Part shown: piece after piece, positions 28,114-37,423 of the stretch
How the letters are laid out: each line of letters begins with the position of its first letter
Position numbering within the stretch: position 1 is the stretch's first letter
DNA from: Ralstonia sp. NFACC01
Lineage (GTDB): Bacteria > Pseudomonadota > Gammaproteobacteria > Burkholderiales > Burkholderiaceae
DNA length: 64,000 nt
NCBI RefSeq assembly: GCF_900115545.1
Contig: NZ_FOWV01000005.1
Coordinates: forward strand, 372,001 to 436,000
Direction: 5' to 3'
Made by a program: the position numbers and the translations under genes
The notes under the pieces: model-generated
Told to the model about the DNA's origin: nothing
Seen by the model: the letters and a program-made list of their open reading frames with translations, nothing else
Databases searched by the model: none

Positions 28114-28692
28114 ATGGTTTTCGGTTGTTCCGCAGTTCGCAATGTTCTCGCTTGGATTGGCGGTTGCGCCATCGTTGCGGTGGTGGCCGGCGCGGTACTC
28201 GTCTGCGGGGCGAAGGCATGGCTGCGTGAGGAGCCGGGGCTCGCGCACGCAGACGTGATCGTCGTACTGGGCGGCGAATCGGGGCAGCGCGTGATCGGCG
28301 CTGCCGAGCTGTATCACGCGGGCGTAGCGCCTCGCGTGTTCGTTAGCGGACAGGGCGATTGCCTGCTGATCGAGCGCCGCCTTGTAATGGCCGGCGTGCC
28401 GGCGGAGCGCATCGGCCACGAATGTGTGTCCGGCAGCACGATGGAAAATGCGCGGATGACGCGCGAGACGTTGGCGGGCCTGCACGTCAACAGCGCAATA
28501 CTGGTGACGAGCTGGTATCACACCGGCCGGGCGCTGGCGGTGTTCCGCAAGGTATGGCCGGAAGTCACTTGGGGTGCACACGGCGTATTCCCGGGCGATA
28601 CGCTGGCCAAGTCGGTGCCGATCTACGAAGCCGGGTCGATTCTTGCCGAGTACGTCAAACGGGCGTGGTACGCCGTGCGTTACTGGGCCTGA
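28114..28692 (+). CDS. YdcF family protein (DUF218), membrane-anchored
   Basis: A 192-residue protein with one N-terminal membrane helix (about residues 9-32) followed by a DUF218 domain. The DUF218 motifs VIVVLGGESGQR, SGSTMENARM and VTSWYH are clear. Relatives include SanA and ElyC, which affect cell-envelope integrity; the exact function is unknown. It is divergent from coaBC and ends 3 bp before the convergent DUF4180 gene. The ATG at 28114 is the most sensible start because it precedes the membrane segment. Confidence 0.8.
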   Translation: MVFGCSAVRNVLAWIGGCAIVAVVAGAVLVCGAKAWLREEPGLAHADVIVVLGGESGQRVIGAAELYHAGVAPRVFVSGQGDCLLIERRLVMAGVPAERIGHECVSGSTMENARMTRETLAGLHVNSAILVTSWYHTGRALAVFRKVWPEVTWGAHGVFPGDTLAKSVPIYEAGSILAEYVKRAWYAVRYWA

Positions 28693-28695
28693 GCC

Positions 28696-29073
28696 TCATT
28701 CAGCAGGCATGGGCCGCGTATCGGCGGCCAGGTCGTCCAGCGAGGGGACGAAGCGGATCGTGTCGCGCTTGTTGGATTCCCGCACCCAGTCGCGCAGGGC
28801 GCTGCTGGCCTCCAGGTGCGCCGAGATGTCGCCGACCACGGCGAGCTTGAGTCGGTAGTTCGTGATCTTCTGCGCGATGCCGCCGGCCAGGCCGGTGCGC
28901 AGCGCAAAGAACGCCGCATCAAGGCGGCTGACCGGCACGGCAACCATCGATGCGCCATGCCCCAGCGCCTCGCCGATCAGGTGGTCCAGCGCATCCTGCT
29001 CGCTGGCGATACGCGGGCCAGCCTCATCGAGGCACAGCACCGCTTCGCCGTTCCAATGCTGGAGGTTTGACAC
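28696..29073 (-). CDS. DUF4180 domain-containing protein
   Basis: A protein of about 125 residues of the DUF4180 family, recognised from VLCLDEAGPRIASEQDALDHL, the AAFFALRTGLAGGIAQK helix and LKLAVVGDISAH. No biochemical role is known. I chose the GTG at 29073, just after the lspA stop; an ATG at 29109 would overlap the end of lspA and add 12 residues unlike the family. It is probably the last gene of the ribF-ileS-lspA transcription unit. Confidence 0.8.
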   Translation of the reverse strand: MSNLQHWNGEAVLCLDEAGPRIASEQDALDHLIGEALGHGASMVAVPVSRLDAAFFALRTGLAGGIAQKITNYRLKLAVVGDISAHLEASSALRDWVRESNKRDTIRFVPSLDDLAADTRPMPAE

Positions 29074-29080
29074 GGCAGCG

Positions 29081-29605
29081 TCAGCGACGCACCCGCCGCA
29101 GTTCGTCAACGATCAGCAGCACCGCACCGATGGTGATGCCGCAGTCCGCCACGTTGAAGGCCGGCCAGTGGTAGTTGTGCAGGTAGAAGTCGAGGAAGTC
29201 CACCACATGACCGTAGATGACACGGTCAATCACGTTGCCCAGCGCGCCGCCCAGAATGAGCGCCAGCGCAAAGCAGAACAGCTTTTGCCCGCTGTGCCGC
29301 TTGAGCAGCCACACGATGAACAGCGCCGCCGCCACGCCGAGGCCCGTGAAGAACCAGCGCTGCCAGCCGCCGGCCGCGGCCAGGAACGAAAACGCCGCTC
29401 CCTTGTTATAGGCCAGCACCAGGTTGAAGAAGCCGGTGATCGGCCGCGACTCGCCGTAGGTGAAGGTCTTGAGGATGGCGATCTTGGTCAACTGGTCCAG
29501 CAGGATCCAGATGACGGCCAGGCCGAGCCAGGGGCCCACGCCATGACCGCCGCCGCTCTTCTTCAACCCGATCGATTTGCTCTTGCCGTTGTTGCGAGTG
29601 GCCAT
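29081..29605 (-). CDS. lspA: Lipoprotein signal peptidase (signal peptidase II)
   Basis: A 174-residue, four-helix inner-membrane aspartyl protease that removes signal peptides from prolipoproteins. The catalytic aspartates lie in NVIDRV and [14 protein letters not shown] and NKGAAFSFL are the other family motifs. A Lys/Gly-rich N-terminal extension of about 20 residues precedes the first helix. Its ATG shares one base with the ileS stop. Confidence 0.95.
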   Translation of the reverse strand: MATRNNGKSKSIGLKKSGGGHGVGPWLGLAVIWILLDQLTKIAILKTFTYGESRPITGFFNLVLAYNKGAAFSFLAAAGGWQRWFFTGLGVAAALFIVWLLKRHSGQKLFCFALALILGGALGNVIDRVIYGHVVDFLDFYLHNYHWPAFNVADCGITIGAVLLIVDELRRVRR

Positions 29606-32484
29606 CAGGCAGCGCTCCGTTGTTCGCCGGCGCCGAACAGGTTGTCGGTGCAACGCTTGCAGAGGGTCGGGTGAGCCGCGTCGTGGCCGACATCGGCGCG
29701 GTAGTGCCAGCAGCGCTCGCACTTGGCGTGCGTGGACGGCACCACGGTGATGAGCAGATCGCCGCCTTCCGGGGCGCGCTCCAATTTAGCTGCGGACGTG
29801 ATCAGCACGAAGCGCAGGTCGTCGCCAAGGCTGGCCAGCGCGTCATGCACCGACTCACCCGCCGACACCGTCACTTCCGCCTGCAGCGACGAGCCGATCT
29901 TGCCGTCGATGCGCAGCGCTTCCAGCTGCTTGGTCACTTCGCCGCGCACGTTGCGGATGGCGGCCCACTTCTCCAGCAGCGCGCTGGCGCCTTGCGGTAC
30001 TGGAGCGTTGTAGTAGGTGCTGGTGAAGATGGTGTCGGTGTGCTCGGTGCCGTGTGCGAAGACCTGCCATGCCTCTTCGGCCGTGAACGACAAGAACGGT
30101 GCCATCCAGTGCAGCATTGCCTGGGTGATGTGGTACAGCGCGTTCTGTGCCGAGCGGCGCGCCACGGAGTCGGGCGCCGTGGTGTACAGGCGGTCCTTCA
30201 GCACATCGAGGTAGAAGCCGCCCAAGTCTTCCGAGCAGAACGTCTGCAACTTGGCGACGACCGGGTGGAACTCGTACACGTCGTAGTGCGACAGGACTTC
30301 CTTCTGCAGCGAATCCGTCAGCGCCACGGCATAGCGGTCGATTTCGAGCCATTGCTCGGTCGGCAGCGCATGCTTGGCGTGGTCGTAATCCGTCAGATTG
30401 GCGAGCAGGAAGCGCAGCGTGTTGCGGATGCGGCGATAGCCTTCCACCACGCGCTTCAGGATTTCATCCGAGATGGCGAGTTCGCCCGAGTAGTCGGTCG
30501 AGGCGACCCACAGGCGAATGATCTCCGCGCCCATCTTGTTGGCGATTTCCTGCGGCGCGATCGTGTTTCCGATCGACTTGGACATCTTGCGGCCTTCGCC
30601 GTCCACCGTGAAGCCGTGCGTGAGCAGGCCCTTGTACGGTGGCTTGCCGTACAGCATCGAAGCCGTCAGCAGCGACGAGTGGAACCAGCCGCGGTGCTGG
30701 TCTGAGCCTTCCAGGTACAGATCGGCCAGGCGACCGTCCGGCAGGTCGGCCGAAGCGTCGTAAAGATCCGCCGCGTGCGAGCCACGGATGACGTGCCAGT
30801 GCGTCGTGCCCGAGTCGAACCACACGTCGAGCGTGTCGCGGTTCTTCTCGTACATATCGGCTTCATCGCCGAGCAGCTCGCGCGGGTCGAGCGTCTGCCA
30901 GGCTTCGATGCCGCTCAGTTCGATGCGCTGGGCGACCTGCTCCAGCAGCTCAGGCGTGCGCGGGTGCAGCGCGCCGGTTTCCTTGTGTACGAAGAAGGCC
31001 ATCGGCACGCCCCATTGGCGCTGACGCGAGAGCGTCCAGTCCGGGCGGTTGGCGATCATGTTGTGCAGGCGCTGCTTGCCCCAGGACGGGTAGAACGCGG
31101 TGGCATCGATGCCTGCCAGCGCGGTCTCGCGCAGCGTAGCGTTGCCGTCGTTGGGCTGCACGTCCATCCCTGCAAACCACTGCGACGTGGCGCGATAGAT
31201 GATCGGCGTCTTGTGGCGCCAGCAGTGCATGTAGCTGTGCGGGTGCTTGTGGGCGTCGAACAGGTTGCCGGATTCGCGCAGCACTTCGACGATCTTCGGA
31301 TTGGCGTCCCAGATCATCTGGCCGCCGAACAGCGGCAGCGTCGATGCGTACACGCCGTTGCCCATCACCGGGTTGATGATTTCCGAGTCGGGCATGCCGT
31401 GCGATTTGCACGACTGGAAGTCTTCCACGCCATAGGCAGGCGCGGAGTGGACGATGCCGGTACCGGTATCGATGGTCACGTAGTCGCCCAGGTAGACGGG
31501 CGAGGTGCGGTCGTAGCCCGCGTCCATCTTGGCGAGCGGGTGGTGGAAGCGCACGCCCGACAGCGCCGCGCCTTCGCACGTGGCCAGCACGGTGCCTTCG
31601 AGCTTCCAGCTTTGCAGGCAGGCCTCGACGCGCTCCTTGGCGACGATCAGCAGACCGCGCGGCGTGTCGACCAGCGCGTATTCGATTTCCGGGTGCAGGT
31701 TCAGCGCCTGGTTGGAGGGGATCGTCCACGGGGTCGTCGTCCAGATCACGATCCAGCCCGGCTTGGCCTTGAGCACGTCGGCGCCAACGTGGAAGGCGCT
31801 GGCCAGTGCGTCGATATCGGCAAACGGGAAGCCGACGTCGATCGACAGGTCGGTGCGGTCCGCGTATTCGACTTCAGCTTCAGCGAGCGCCGAGCCGCAG
31901 TCGAAGCACCAGTTGACCGGCTTCAGGCCGCGAAAGACGTAGCCCTTCTCCAGGATCTTGCCCAGCGCGCGAACTTCATCCGCTTCGTTGCGGAAGTTCA
32001 TGGTCAGGTACGGATCGGCCCAGTCGCCCAGCACGCCCAGGCGCTCGAAATCCGCCTTCTGGCGCGCGATCTGGCCGGTGGCGTACGCACGCGCTTTCTC
32101 TTGCACTTCCTTGACCGGCAGGCCCTTGCCGAACTGCTTCTCGATCTGGATTTCGATCGGCATGCCATGGCAATCCCAGCCCGGCACGTAGACGGCGTCC
32201 AGGCCAGTCAAACCGCGCGCCTTGATCACCATGTCCTTGAGGATCTTGTTGACCGCGTGGCCGATGTGCAGATCACCGTTGGCATACGGGGGGCCATCGT
32301 GGAGGATGAACTTCTTCGCGCCCTTGCGCGCGGCGCGGATCTTCTTGTAAAGCTGCTTGTCCTGCCATTGCTTGACCCACTGCGGCTCGCGCTTGGGCAG
32401 GTCGCCGCGCATGGGGAAAGGCGTGTCCAGCAGGTTGACCGGGTACTTGCTCTTCTCCGGCGTGGGCTTCTTGGCGTCAGACAT
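29605..32484 (-). CDS. ileS: Isoleucyl-tRNA synthetase
   Basis: A 959-residue class I synthetase that charges tRNA-Ile. The HIGH motif is HIGHAV at residues 73-78, the KMSKS loop is near residue 633, and the C-terminal zinc ribbon has CERCWH and CKRC. The editing domain lies between these. The start is the ATG at 32484 ([17 protein letters not shown] follows). It lies between ribF and lspA, a conserved order in proteobacteria, and overlaps lspA by one base. Confidence 0.97.
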   Translation of the reverse strand: MSDAKKPTPEKSKYPVNLLDTPFPMRGDLPKREPQWVKQWQDKQLYKKIRAARKGAKKFILHDGPPYANGDLHIGHAVNKILKDMVIKARGLTGLDAVYVPGWDCHGMPIEIQIEKQFGKGLPVKEVQEKARAYATGQIARQKADFERLGVLGDWADPYLTMNFRNEADEVRALGKILEKGYVFRGLKPVNWCFDCGSALAEAEVEYADRTDLSIDVGFPFADIDALASAFHVGADVLKAKPGWIVIWTTTPWTIPSNQALNLHPEIEYALVDTPRGLLIVAKERVEACLQSWKLEGTVLATCEGAALSGVRFHHPLAKMDAGYDRTSPVYLGDYVTIDTGTGIVHSAPAYGVEDFQSCKSHGMPDSEIINPVMGNGVYASTLPLFGGQMIWDANPKIVEVLRESGNLFDAHKHPHSYMHCWRHKTPIIYRATSQWFAGMDVQPNDGNATLRETALAGIDATAFYPSWGKQRLHNMIANRPDWTLSRQRQWGVPMAFFVHKETGALHPRTPELLEQVAQRIELSGIEAWQTLDPRELLGDEADMYEKNRDTLDVWFDSGTTHWHVIRGSHAADLYDASADLPDGRLADLYLEGSDQHRGWFHSSLLTASMLYGKPPYKGLLTHGFTVDGEGRKMSKSIGNTIAPQEIANKMGAEIIRLWVASTDYSGELAISDEILKRVVEGYRRIRNTLRFLLANLTDYDHAKHALPTEQWLEIDRYAVALTDSLQKEVLSHYDVYEFHPVVAKLQTFCSEDLGGFYLDVLKDRLYTTAPDSVARRSAQNALYHITQAMLHWMAPFLSFTAEEAWQVFAHGTEHTDTIFTSTYYNAPVPQGASALLEKWAAIRNVRGEVTKQLEALRIDGKIGSSLQAEVTVSAGESVHDALASLGDDLRFVLITSAAKLERAPEGGDLLITVVPSTHAKCERCWHYRADVGHDAAHPTLCKRCTDNLFGAGEQRSAA

Positions 32485-32593
32485 GATGTGATGTGGGGCA
32501 GATTCGGGCAATTCGGGTGGGTGCAGGCGCGGCTGACAGTGCAGGACGCGCGTGCGCAGCGTGTGGCTTCTGGGCGGCGAACGTGTCGGCCGC

Positions 32594-33592
32594 CTACTGA
32601 ATTCGGTCGGTGGCCGAGGTGGCGAAGTCGCGCCGCAGCGTGGGCGACTCGCCAGCCGGCGGAACAGGCAGGCCGAAGAACTGCCGCGCGTGAACACAGT
32701 CCTGCGCGATGGCGTCCTTGAGCGCATCGAGCGAGTCGTAGCGAGCCTCGTCGCGCAGCTTCTTCATGAATTCCACGCGGACCAGCTTGCCGTAGACGCT
32801 GGCGTTGTAATCAAAGACGTGCACTTCCAGCAGCACGCGGCCGGAGTCGTCCACCGTCGGGCGTACGCCAATGCTGGCGACGGCCGGCAGCGGTTTTTCA
32901 GCCAGCCCGTGCACCTGCACGACGAAGATGCCGGCCACTGCCGGCTTGCGGTGCGAGATGCGCAGATTCAGCGTCGGGAAGCCGAGCGAGCGGCCGAGCT
33001 TTTGCCCATGCACCACGTGTCCGCTGATGGCATAACCGTGACCGAGCAGGCGGCGGGCATGTTCGAGGTCGCCCGCGGCCAGCGCCTCGCGCACGGCCGA
33101 GCTGGAAATGCGGATGCCGGATTCCGACACCGAGCCCATCTGCTCGACTTCAAAGCCGAACTGGGCACCGGCGGCCTGCAGATAGTTGAAATCGCCCGCG
33201 CGCTTGGCGCCGAAGCGGAAATCATCGCCCACCAGCAGCCAGCGCGTGTGCAGGCCATCGACCAGAACATTGCGCACGAACTCGTCCGGCGTCTGCCCAG
33301 CGAAATGCGCATTGAAATGCTCCACGACCACGCGGTCGACGCCCTGGCGACGCAGGCTTTCCAGCTTGTCGCGCAGCAGCGCAATGCGGGTGGGCGCGCG
33401 GTCCGGCATGAAGAATTCGCGCGGATGCGGCTCGAACGTCATCACCGTGAGCGGCAATCCGCGTGCGTCAGCCGCCGCGCGTGCGCGGGCCAGCAGAGAC
33501 TGGTGCCCGCGGTGCACGCCGTCGAAGTTGCCGATGGTCAACGCGCAGGGCGCGCGACTTTCGGCGTTGGGCAGGCCGCGAAAGACTTTCAC
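32594..33592 (-). CDS. ribF: Bifunctional riboflavin kinase/FMN adenylyltransferase
   Basis: A 332-residue enzyme making FMN and FAD from riboflavin. The N-terminal FAD synthetase part shows [16 protein letters not shown] and the SSSAVREAL motif; the C-terminal flavokinase has [11 protein letters not shown] and [15 protein letters not shown] at 33592 (KVFRGLPN follows) is the best start. A TATAAT at 33682-33677 on the minus strand is a likely -10 box. Confidence 0.93.
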   Translation of the reverse strand: MKVFRGLPNAESRAPCALTIGNFDGVHRGHQSLLARARAAADARGLPLTVMTFEPHPREFFMPDRAPTRIALLRDKLESLRRQGVDRVVVEHFNAHFAGQTPDEFVRNVLVDGLHTRWLLVGDDFRFGAKRAGDFNYLQAAGAQFGFEVEQMGSVSESGIRISSSAVREALAAGDLEHARRLLGHGYAISGHVVHGQKLGRSLGFPTLNLRISHRKPAVAGIFVVQVHGLAEKPLPAVASIGVRPTVDDSGRVLLEVHVFDYNASVYGKLVRVEFMKKLRDEARYDSLDALKDAIAQDCVHARQFFGLPVPPAGESPTLRRDFATSATDRIQ

Positions 33593-33766
33593 GAGAAGCG
33601 TCGGTGGTCGAGGAAAGGGGAAGTGCGTTTTCGTGCCGGATTGGCGTGGCAGCCGCCAAAATCCAGCAAAACGCACATTATATAAGGGATTGCCCCATCC
33701 CCGGCGCGCACGCGGCTGGGTGTCGGGGTGTTGCACAATCGTCCGAACGGTGCGCCCGCGCGGCGC

Positions 33767-35644
33767 ATGCTTGCGGCACAATCCGGTATCCAGTTTCTTC
33801 CCAATATTTCCTTGAACGCCTCGCTGCGCCTTTTCTTCGCCAAGTTCGGGCTTGCCAGCCGCGCGCCGCTTGAACTGGACGCCCGAGCCAAGCTGCTCGC
33901 CGCCGTGCATCGCGGGGCCCCCATGGGGATTGCTGCCTCGGTCGTGCTGCCCGCCTTGACGGTCGCTGCGTTCTGGGATGCCTCGAACCGCCCCGTGCTG
34001 CTGGGCTGGTGCCTGATCATGCTGTGCCTGACGGCGTCAGGTCTGCGCTTCTATTTCGGCTATCGCTACGACCTGACCCGCATGACGCTGGCCGCGCACA
34101 CTCGCAAGTGGTGGACGGGCATGCACGTCATGTCGGCGGTGGGCGGGGTGGCGTGGGGCTGTTCGGCGGGGCTGTATCTGATGTCGCCGTCGCTGGAGTT
34201 CAGCAGCCTGCTGATGATCGTGATCATCGGTGTGGCGGCGGCGGCCGTGTTGTCGCAGGCGCCGGTACCGTCCAGCCTGCTGATCCTCGGGACGGGCATC
34301 CTGGCGCCGCACTTTGTGCTGGCCGAGCAGGCGTTTCCGGGGCATGGGCTGTATTTGCGCGGTGTGCTGCTGTTCTTTGCGGCGCTGCTGACGCGGCATG
34401 CCGTGAACATCCACAACACGCTGGTGCGCGAAATTCAGCTTGAAAACGAGAGCCGCCAGCTTGCGCGCCGCTATCAGGACGAGAAGCAGCGCGCTTTGTC
34501 GGCATCGGAAGAAAAATCGCGCTTCCTGGCTGCGGCCAGTCACGACTTGCGCCAGCCGGTGCATGCGATCGTGCTGCTGGTGGAGGCGCTGCGGGCGCGC
34601 AACCAGTCGGAATCCTTGGCGCCGCTGGTGGAGCAATTGGCCTCGGGCGCTGCGACCATCGATCTGCTCTTCCGCTCGCTGCTGGATCTGTCCAAGCTGG
34701 AGAGCCGCAAAACCTCGCCGACGCTGGAGCCGGTGGATCTGGGTGAGGTCATCACCGAAGTGGTCCAGCAGTTCATGCCCGACGCGCGCGCCAAGGGCCT
34801 GACGCTCGCAGCGCGCATTCCGCCGCTGCCGGTATTCGGGATGGCCGAGCCGGTGCTGCTGCGCCGGGCGCTGTTCAATCTGCTGCAGAACGCGCTGCGT
34901 TACACCGAGCGCGGCGGCGTGATGGTGGCGCTGCGCGTGCGCCAGAAGCATTTGCGGATCGAGGTCTGGGATACCGGCATCGGCATCGCGCCTGAGCATC
35001 AGAAAGACATCTTCTCGACGTACTACCAGGTCGAAAACCCCGAGCGCGATCCGAGCCAGGGCTTGGGTTTGGGCCTGTCGATCTACAAGGAATGTGTGCG
35101 TCTGCTGCGCGGGACGTTTGGCGTGCGCTCGGTGCCGGGGCGCGGCTCGATGTTCTGGATGGCGCTGCGGCCGGTGCCTGCTGAGATCAAGGCGCCGCTG
35201 GCCACCCAGCCACGCGCCGAGCAAAAGCGCGCCGTGCTCGATCAGCCGCGGTTCTCCGGCGTGGTGCTGGTGGTGGATGACGACCCGCAGATCCGCAAGG
35301 CCTGGCACGCGCTGCTAGAAGCGTGGGGTGTGGAGGTCCACAGCGCCGCAGATGGCCGCTCCGCAGAGCAACTTCTCGCGCGCGGCATCCGTCCGCAGAT
35401 CATCTTCTGCGACCTGCGCCTGCCTGGCGAGGAGGATGGCCTGCAACTGCTCGAACGCTGGCAAGTCAGCCACCCCGATGCCCACGCCGTACTGCTGACT
35501 GGCGATCGCAACTCCGCCGCCCTCGCGCGCGCCGAAGAAGCCGGCTATCTACTGCTGGCCAAGCCGATGGACCCGAACATGCTGCGCGTGCTGCTCAAGC
35601 GCTGGCTGCGCGGTCGCTCAGCCGAGCCCCAGGTCGCTTACTGA
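33767..35644 (+). CDS. Hybrid sensor histidine kinase with receiver domain
   Basis: A protein of about 625 residues. An N-terminal membrane region has about five to six hydrophobic segments (residues 35-205). A coiled-coil linker follows, then a HisKA domain with phospho-accepting His in AASHDLRQPVHAI (about 259). The HATPase_c domain has the N, G1 and G2 boxes (FNLLQNALRYTE, DTGIGI, GLGLGLSIYK). A C-terminal receiver has its Asp in FCDLRLPG and the Lys in LLAKPMDP. The start may also be a GTG at 33728. The signal is unknown. It is convergent with the LuxR-type regulator, a likely partner. Confidence 0.88.
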   Translation: MLAAQSGIQFLPNISLNASLRLFFAKFGLASRAPLELDARAKLLAAVHRGAPMGIAASVVLPALTVAAFWDASNRPVLLGWCLIMLCLTASGLRFYFGYRYDLTRMTLAAHTRKWWTGMHVMSAVGGVAWGCSAGLYLMSPSLEFSSLLMIVIIGVAAAAVLSQAPVPSSLLILGTGILAPHFVLAEQAFPGHGLYLRGVLLFFAALLTRHAVNIHNTLVREIQLENESRQLARRYQDEKQRALSASEEKSRFLAAASHDLRQPVHAIVLLVEALRARNQSESLAPLVEQLASGAATIDLLFRSLLDLSKLESRKTSPTLEPVDLGEVITEVVQQFMPDARAKGLTLAARIPPLPVFGMAEPVLLRRALFNLLQNALRYTERGGVMVALRVRQKHLRIEVWDTGIGIAPEHQKDIFSTYYQVENPERDPSQGLGLGLSIYKECVRLLRGTFGVRSVPGRGSMFWMALRPVPAEIKAPLATQPRAEQKRAVLDQPRFSGVVLVVDDDPQIRKAWHALLEAWGVEVHSAADGRSAEQLLARGIRPQIIFCDLRLPGEEDGLQLLERWQVSHPDAHAVLLTGDRNSAALARAEEAGYLLLAKPMDPNMLRVLLKRWLRGRSAEPQVAY

Positions 35645-35704
35645 CGGAAATGTAAAACGGCGCCGTCGATGGCGGCGCCGGCATGATCAGTTCAGATGCG
35701 CAGA

Positions 35705-36370
35705 TCAGGCTGCGCCCGTCAGGCGAAAGCGTTCCATGCGCGAGATGATCTGGATGCGCGTGCGCACGCCCAGCCGCTGCAAAATCGCCGAGACGTGTTC
35801 TTTGACGGTGTTTTCCGTCAGGCCCAACTGGCGTGCGATCGACTTGTTCGGCAGGCCTTCGAGCAGCAGCGCCAGCACCGAGCCCTGGCGCGGCGTCAGC
35901 CCCAGTTCTGCCGGCGTGATGGGGATGCCATGCGAGGCGCCCCCTTTGCCGTTGATGCCCCCCATATCGTCTTCCGACGGGAACGACGCATCGCCGCCAA
36001 AAATACCGGCCACTGCCTTGGAGAATGCATGGGCATCGGCGTGCTTGCCGATGAACCCGATGGCGCCCAGCGCTTGAGCCTTGGCGACGATTTCCGGCGT
36101 GTTTTCCGCCGACATGAAGGCAAAGCGCGCTTCCGGCAGTTTGCCGCGCAGTTCGCGCATGGCGTCGAAACCTGTGCAATCGGACAGCCACACGTCCAGC
36201 AGCACGACGTCCGGTCGGACGCCTTCTTCAATCAGCGCCAGCGCTTGGCGCCGGCCAATAGCCGCGTGCACCTGAACTTCAGGCAAGGCGTGCGCAAGAA
36301 ACGTGGTCGTGCCAGATAAGGCGAGAGGGTGGTCGTCGACCACCAGCAGGCTACGCAGCGAGCTCGTCAT
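35705..36370 (-). CDS. LuxR/NarL-type response regulator
   Basis: A 221-residue two-domain regulator. The receiver has acidic residues VVDDHPLA and phospho-acceptor Asp in VVLLDVWLSD. The C-terminal HTH_LuxR domain has LTPRQGSVLALLLEGLPNKS and the recognition helix TENTVKEHVSAIL. It is encoded opposite the hybrid kinase, with the two stop codons 60 bp apart. A GC-rich hairpin without a T-run lies between them (35661-35682). Confidence 0.9.
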   Translation of the reverse strand: MTSSLRSLLVVDDHPLALSGTTTFLAHALPEVQVHAAIGRRQALALIEEGVRPDVVLLDVWLSDCTGFDAMRELRGKLPEARFAFMSAENTPEIVAKAQALGAIGFIGKHADAHAFSKAVAGIFGGDASFPSEDDMGGINGKGGASHGIPITPAELGLTPRQGSVLALLLEGLPNKSIARQLGLTENTVKEHVSAILQRLGVRTRIQIISRMERFRLTGAA

Positions 36371-36772
36371 TCTTATTCCCCGGTGAGGGCAATGCCCTCT
36401 TGTTGTTGTACGCGTGTCGACCCGGCGCGGGCGATGGCCGACGGGCCGGGTGTCTCACCCGGTGCCGATCGACCGTCACGGTATCGCCCGCACGATGTTG
36501 CAGCGCAGGATGAACGGACGTTTGATACGCGTCGGATCACCGCTGGCAGCCCACCCGACCCCTCGGGAGCGCGGACAATTATGGCGCTGAGATTATCAGA
36601 GCGCGCCAAAGCGCGCCAACGGTTGCCCCTTCCTTTTGCCGGCATGACAGAGTTTTTGCGGGCATGCGTCGGCAAAATGCCACGGTGGCTGCAAAAGCGC
36701 CCGCGGCATGGCTGCGCAGGCGTCACACCCGATTTTCTCGGGGAACTCCGGCGCACTTGATAAAATGCCGCG
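36371..36772. other. Intergenic region between the response regulator and purN
   Basis: About 400 bp separating two divergent genes. It is GC-rich with several overlapping chance ORFs on both strands, none with a family match or a ribosome binding site. The only feature I can support is the TAAAAT box at 36761-36766 in front of purN. Confidence 0.5.
36761..36766 (+). promoter_or_regulatory. -10 box of purN, six bases before the start codon
   Basis: TAAAAT followed by GCCGCG and then the purN ATG, with no Shine-Dalgarno sequence. Transcription would start at the ATG, giving a leaderless mRNA. No good -35 box is visible at 17 bp, though TTGA directly precedes TAAAAT. Confidence 0.4.
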
Positions 36773-37423
36773 ATGAAAAACATCGTCATTCTCATTTCCG
36801 GACGCGGCTCCAATATGGAAGCCATTGTCCGCGCCTGTCAGGCTGAAGGTTGGTCGGGACGCATTGCCGCCGTCATTTCTAATCGGCCCGATGCGGCAGG
36901 ACTTAAATTTGCCGCTTCGCACGGCATTGCCACCGCGGTGGTCGACCACAAGGCGTTCCCCGATCGCGACAGCTTCGACGCCGCCCTGGCACAGGTGATC
37001 GACGGCTTTTCGCCCGATCTCGTGGTGCTGGCCGGCTTCATGCGCATCCTTACGCCCGGCTTTGTAAAGCGCTACGCGGGGCGCATGCTGAACATTCATC
37101 CGTCGCTGTTGCCGTGCTTCCCGGGTTTGCACACGCACGAGGCCGCGTTGGCCATGGGCGTGAAGGTGCATGGCGCGACGGTGCATTTCGTCACGGCTGA
37201 CCTGGACCACGGCCCGATCGTGCTGCAGGCCATCATCGACGTGCGTCAGGACGACTCGCCGGATTCGCTGGCCGGGCGGCTGCTGGCGCAGGAACACACG
37301 ATTTATCCGCGTGCCGTGCGCTGGTTCGTGGAAGGGCGGTTGTCGATCGAAGACGGTGTTGTGCGCGTCTCTCCGGATGAATCGCAGCTTGTCATTGGCG
37401 TCAACGCCCGGGAGGCAGCATGA
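36773..37423 (+). CDS. purN: Phosphoribosylglycinamide formyltransferase (PurN)
   Basis: A 216-residue folate-dependent GAR transformylase, the third step of purine synthesis. The phosphate-binding GRGSNMEAI lies near residue 10. Catalytic residues are in MLNIHPSLLPCFPG (Asn and His) and in VTADLDHGP (Asp). It overlaps the following methyltransferase gene by 4 bp. It lacks a ribosome binding site, and a -10-like box sits six bases upstream. Confidence 0.95.
   Translation: MKNIVILISGRGSNMEAIVRACQAEGWSGRIAAVISNRPDAAGLKFAASHGIATAVVDHKAFPDRDSFDAALAQVIDGFSPDLVVLAGFMRILTPGFVKRYAGRMLNIHPSLLPCFPGLHTHEAALAMGVKVHGATVHFVTADLDHGPIVLQAIIDVRQDDSPDSLAGRLLAQEHTIYPRAVRWFVEGRLSIEDGVVRVSPDESQLVIGVNAREAA

Noticed and set aside
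30775-32721. 648-codon rightward ORF opposite ileS
   Set aside because: A GC-rich shadow of the ileS codon bias; no domain, and ileS is certain. The same applies to the long antisense ORFs over dmpN (3988-5688) and cydA (17239-18885).
35661-35682. GC-rich hairpin between the hybrid kinase and response regulator as a terminator
   Set aside because: A good stem (GGCGCCG/CGGCGCC) but no T-run on either side, so intrinsic termination is not supported.
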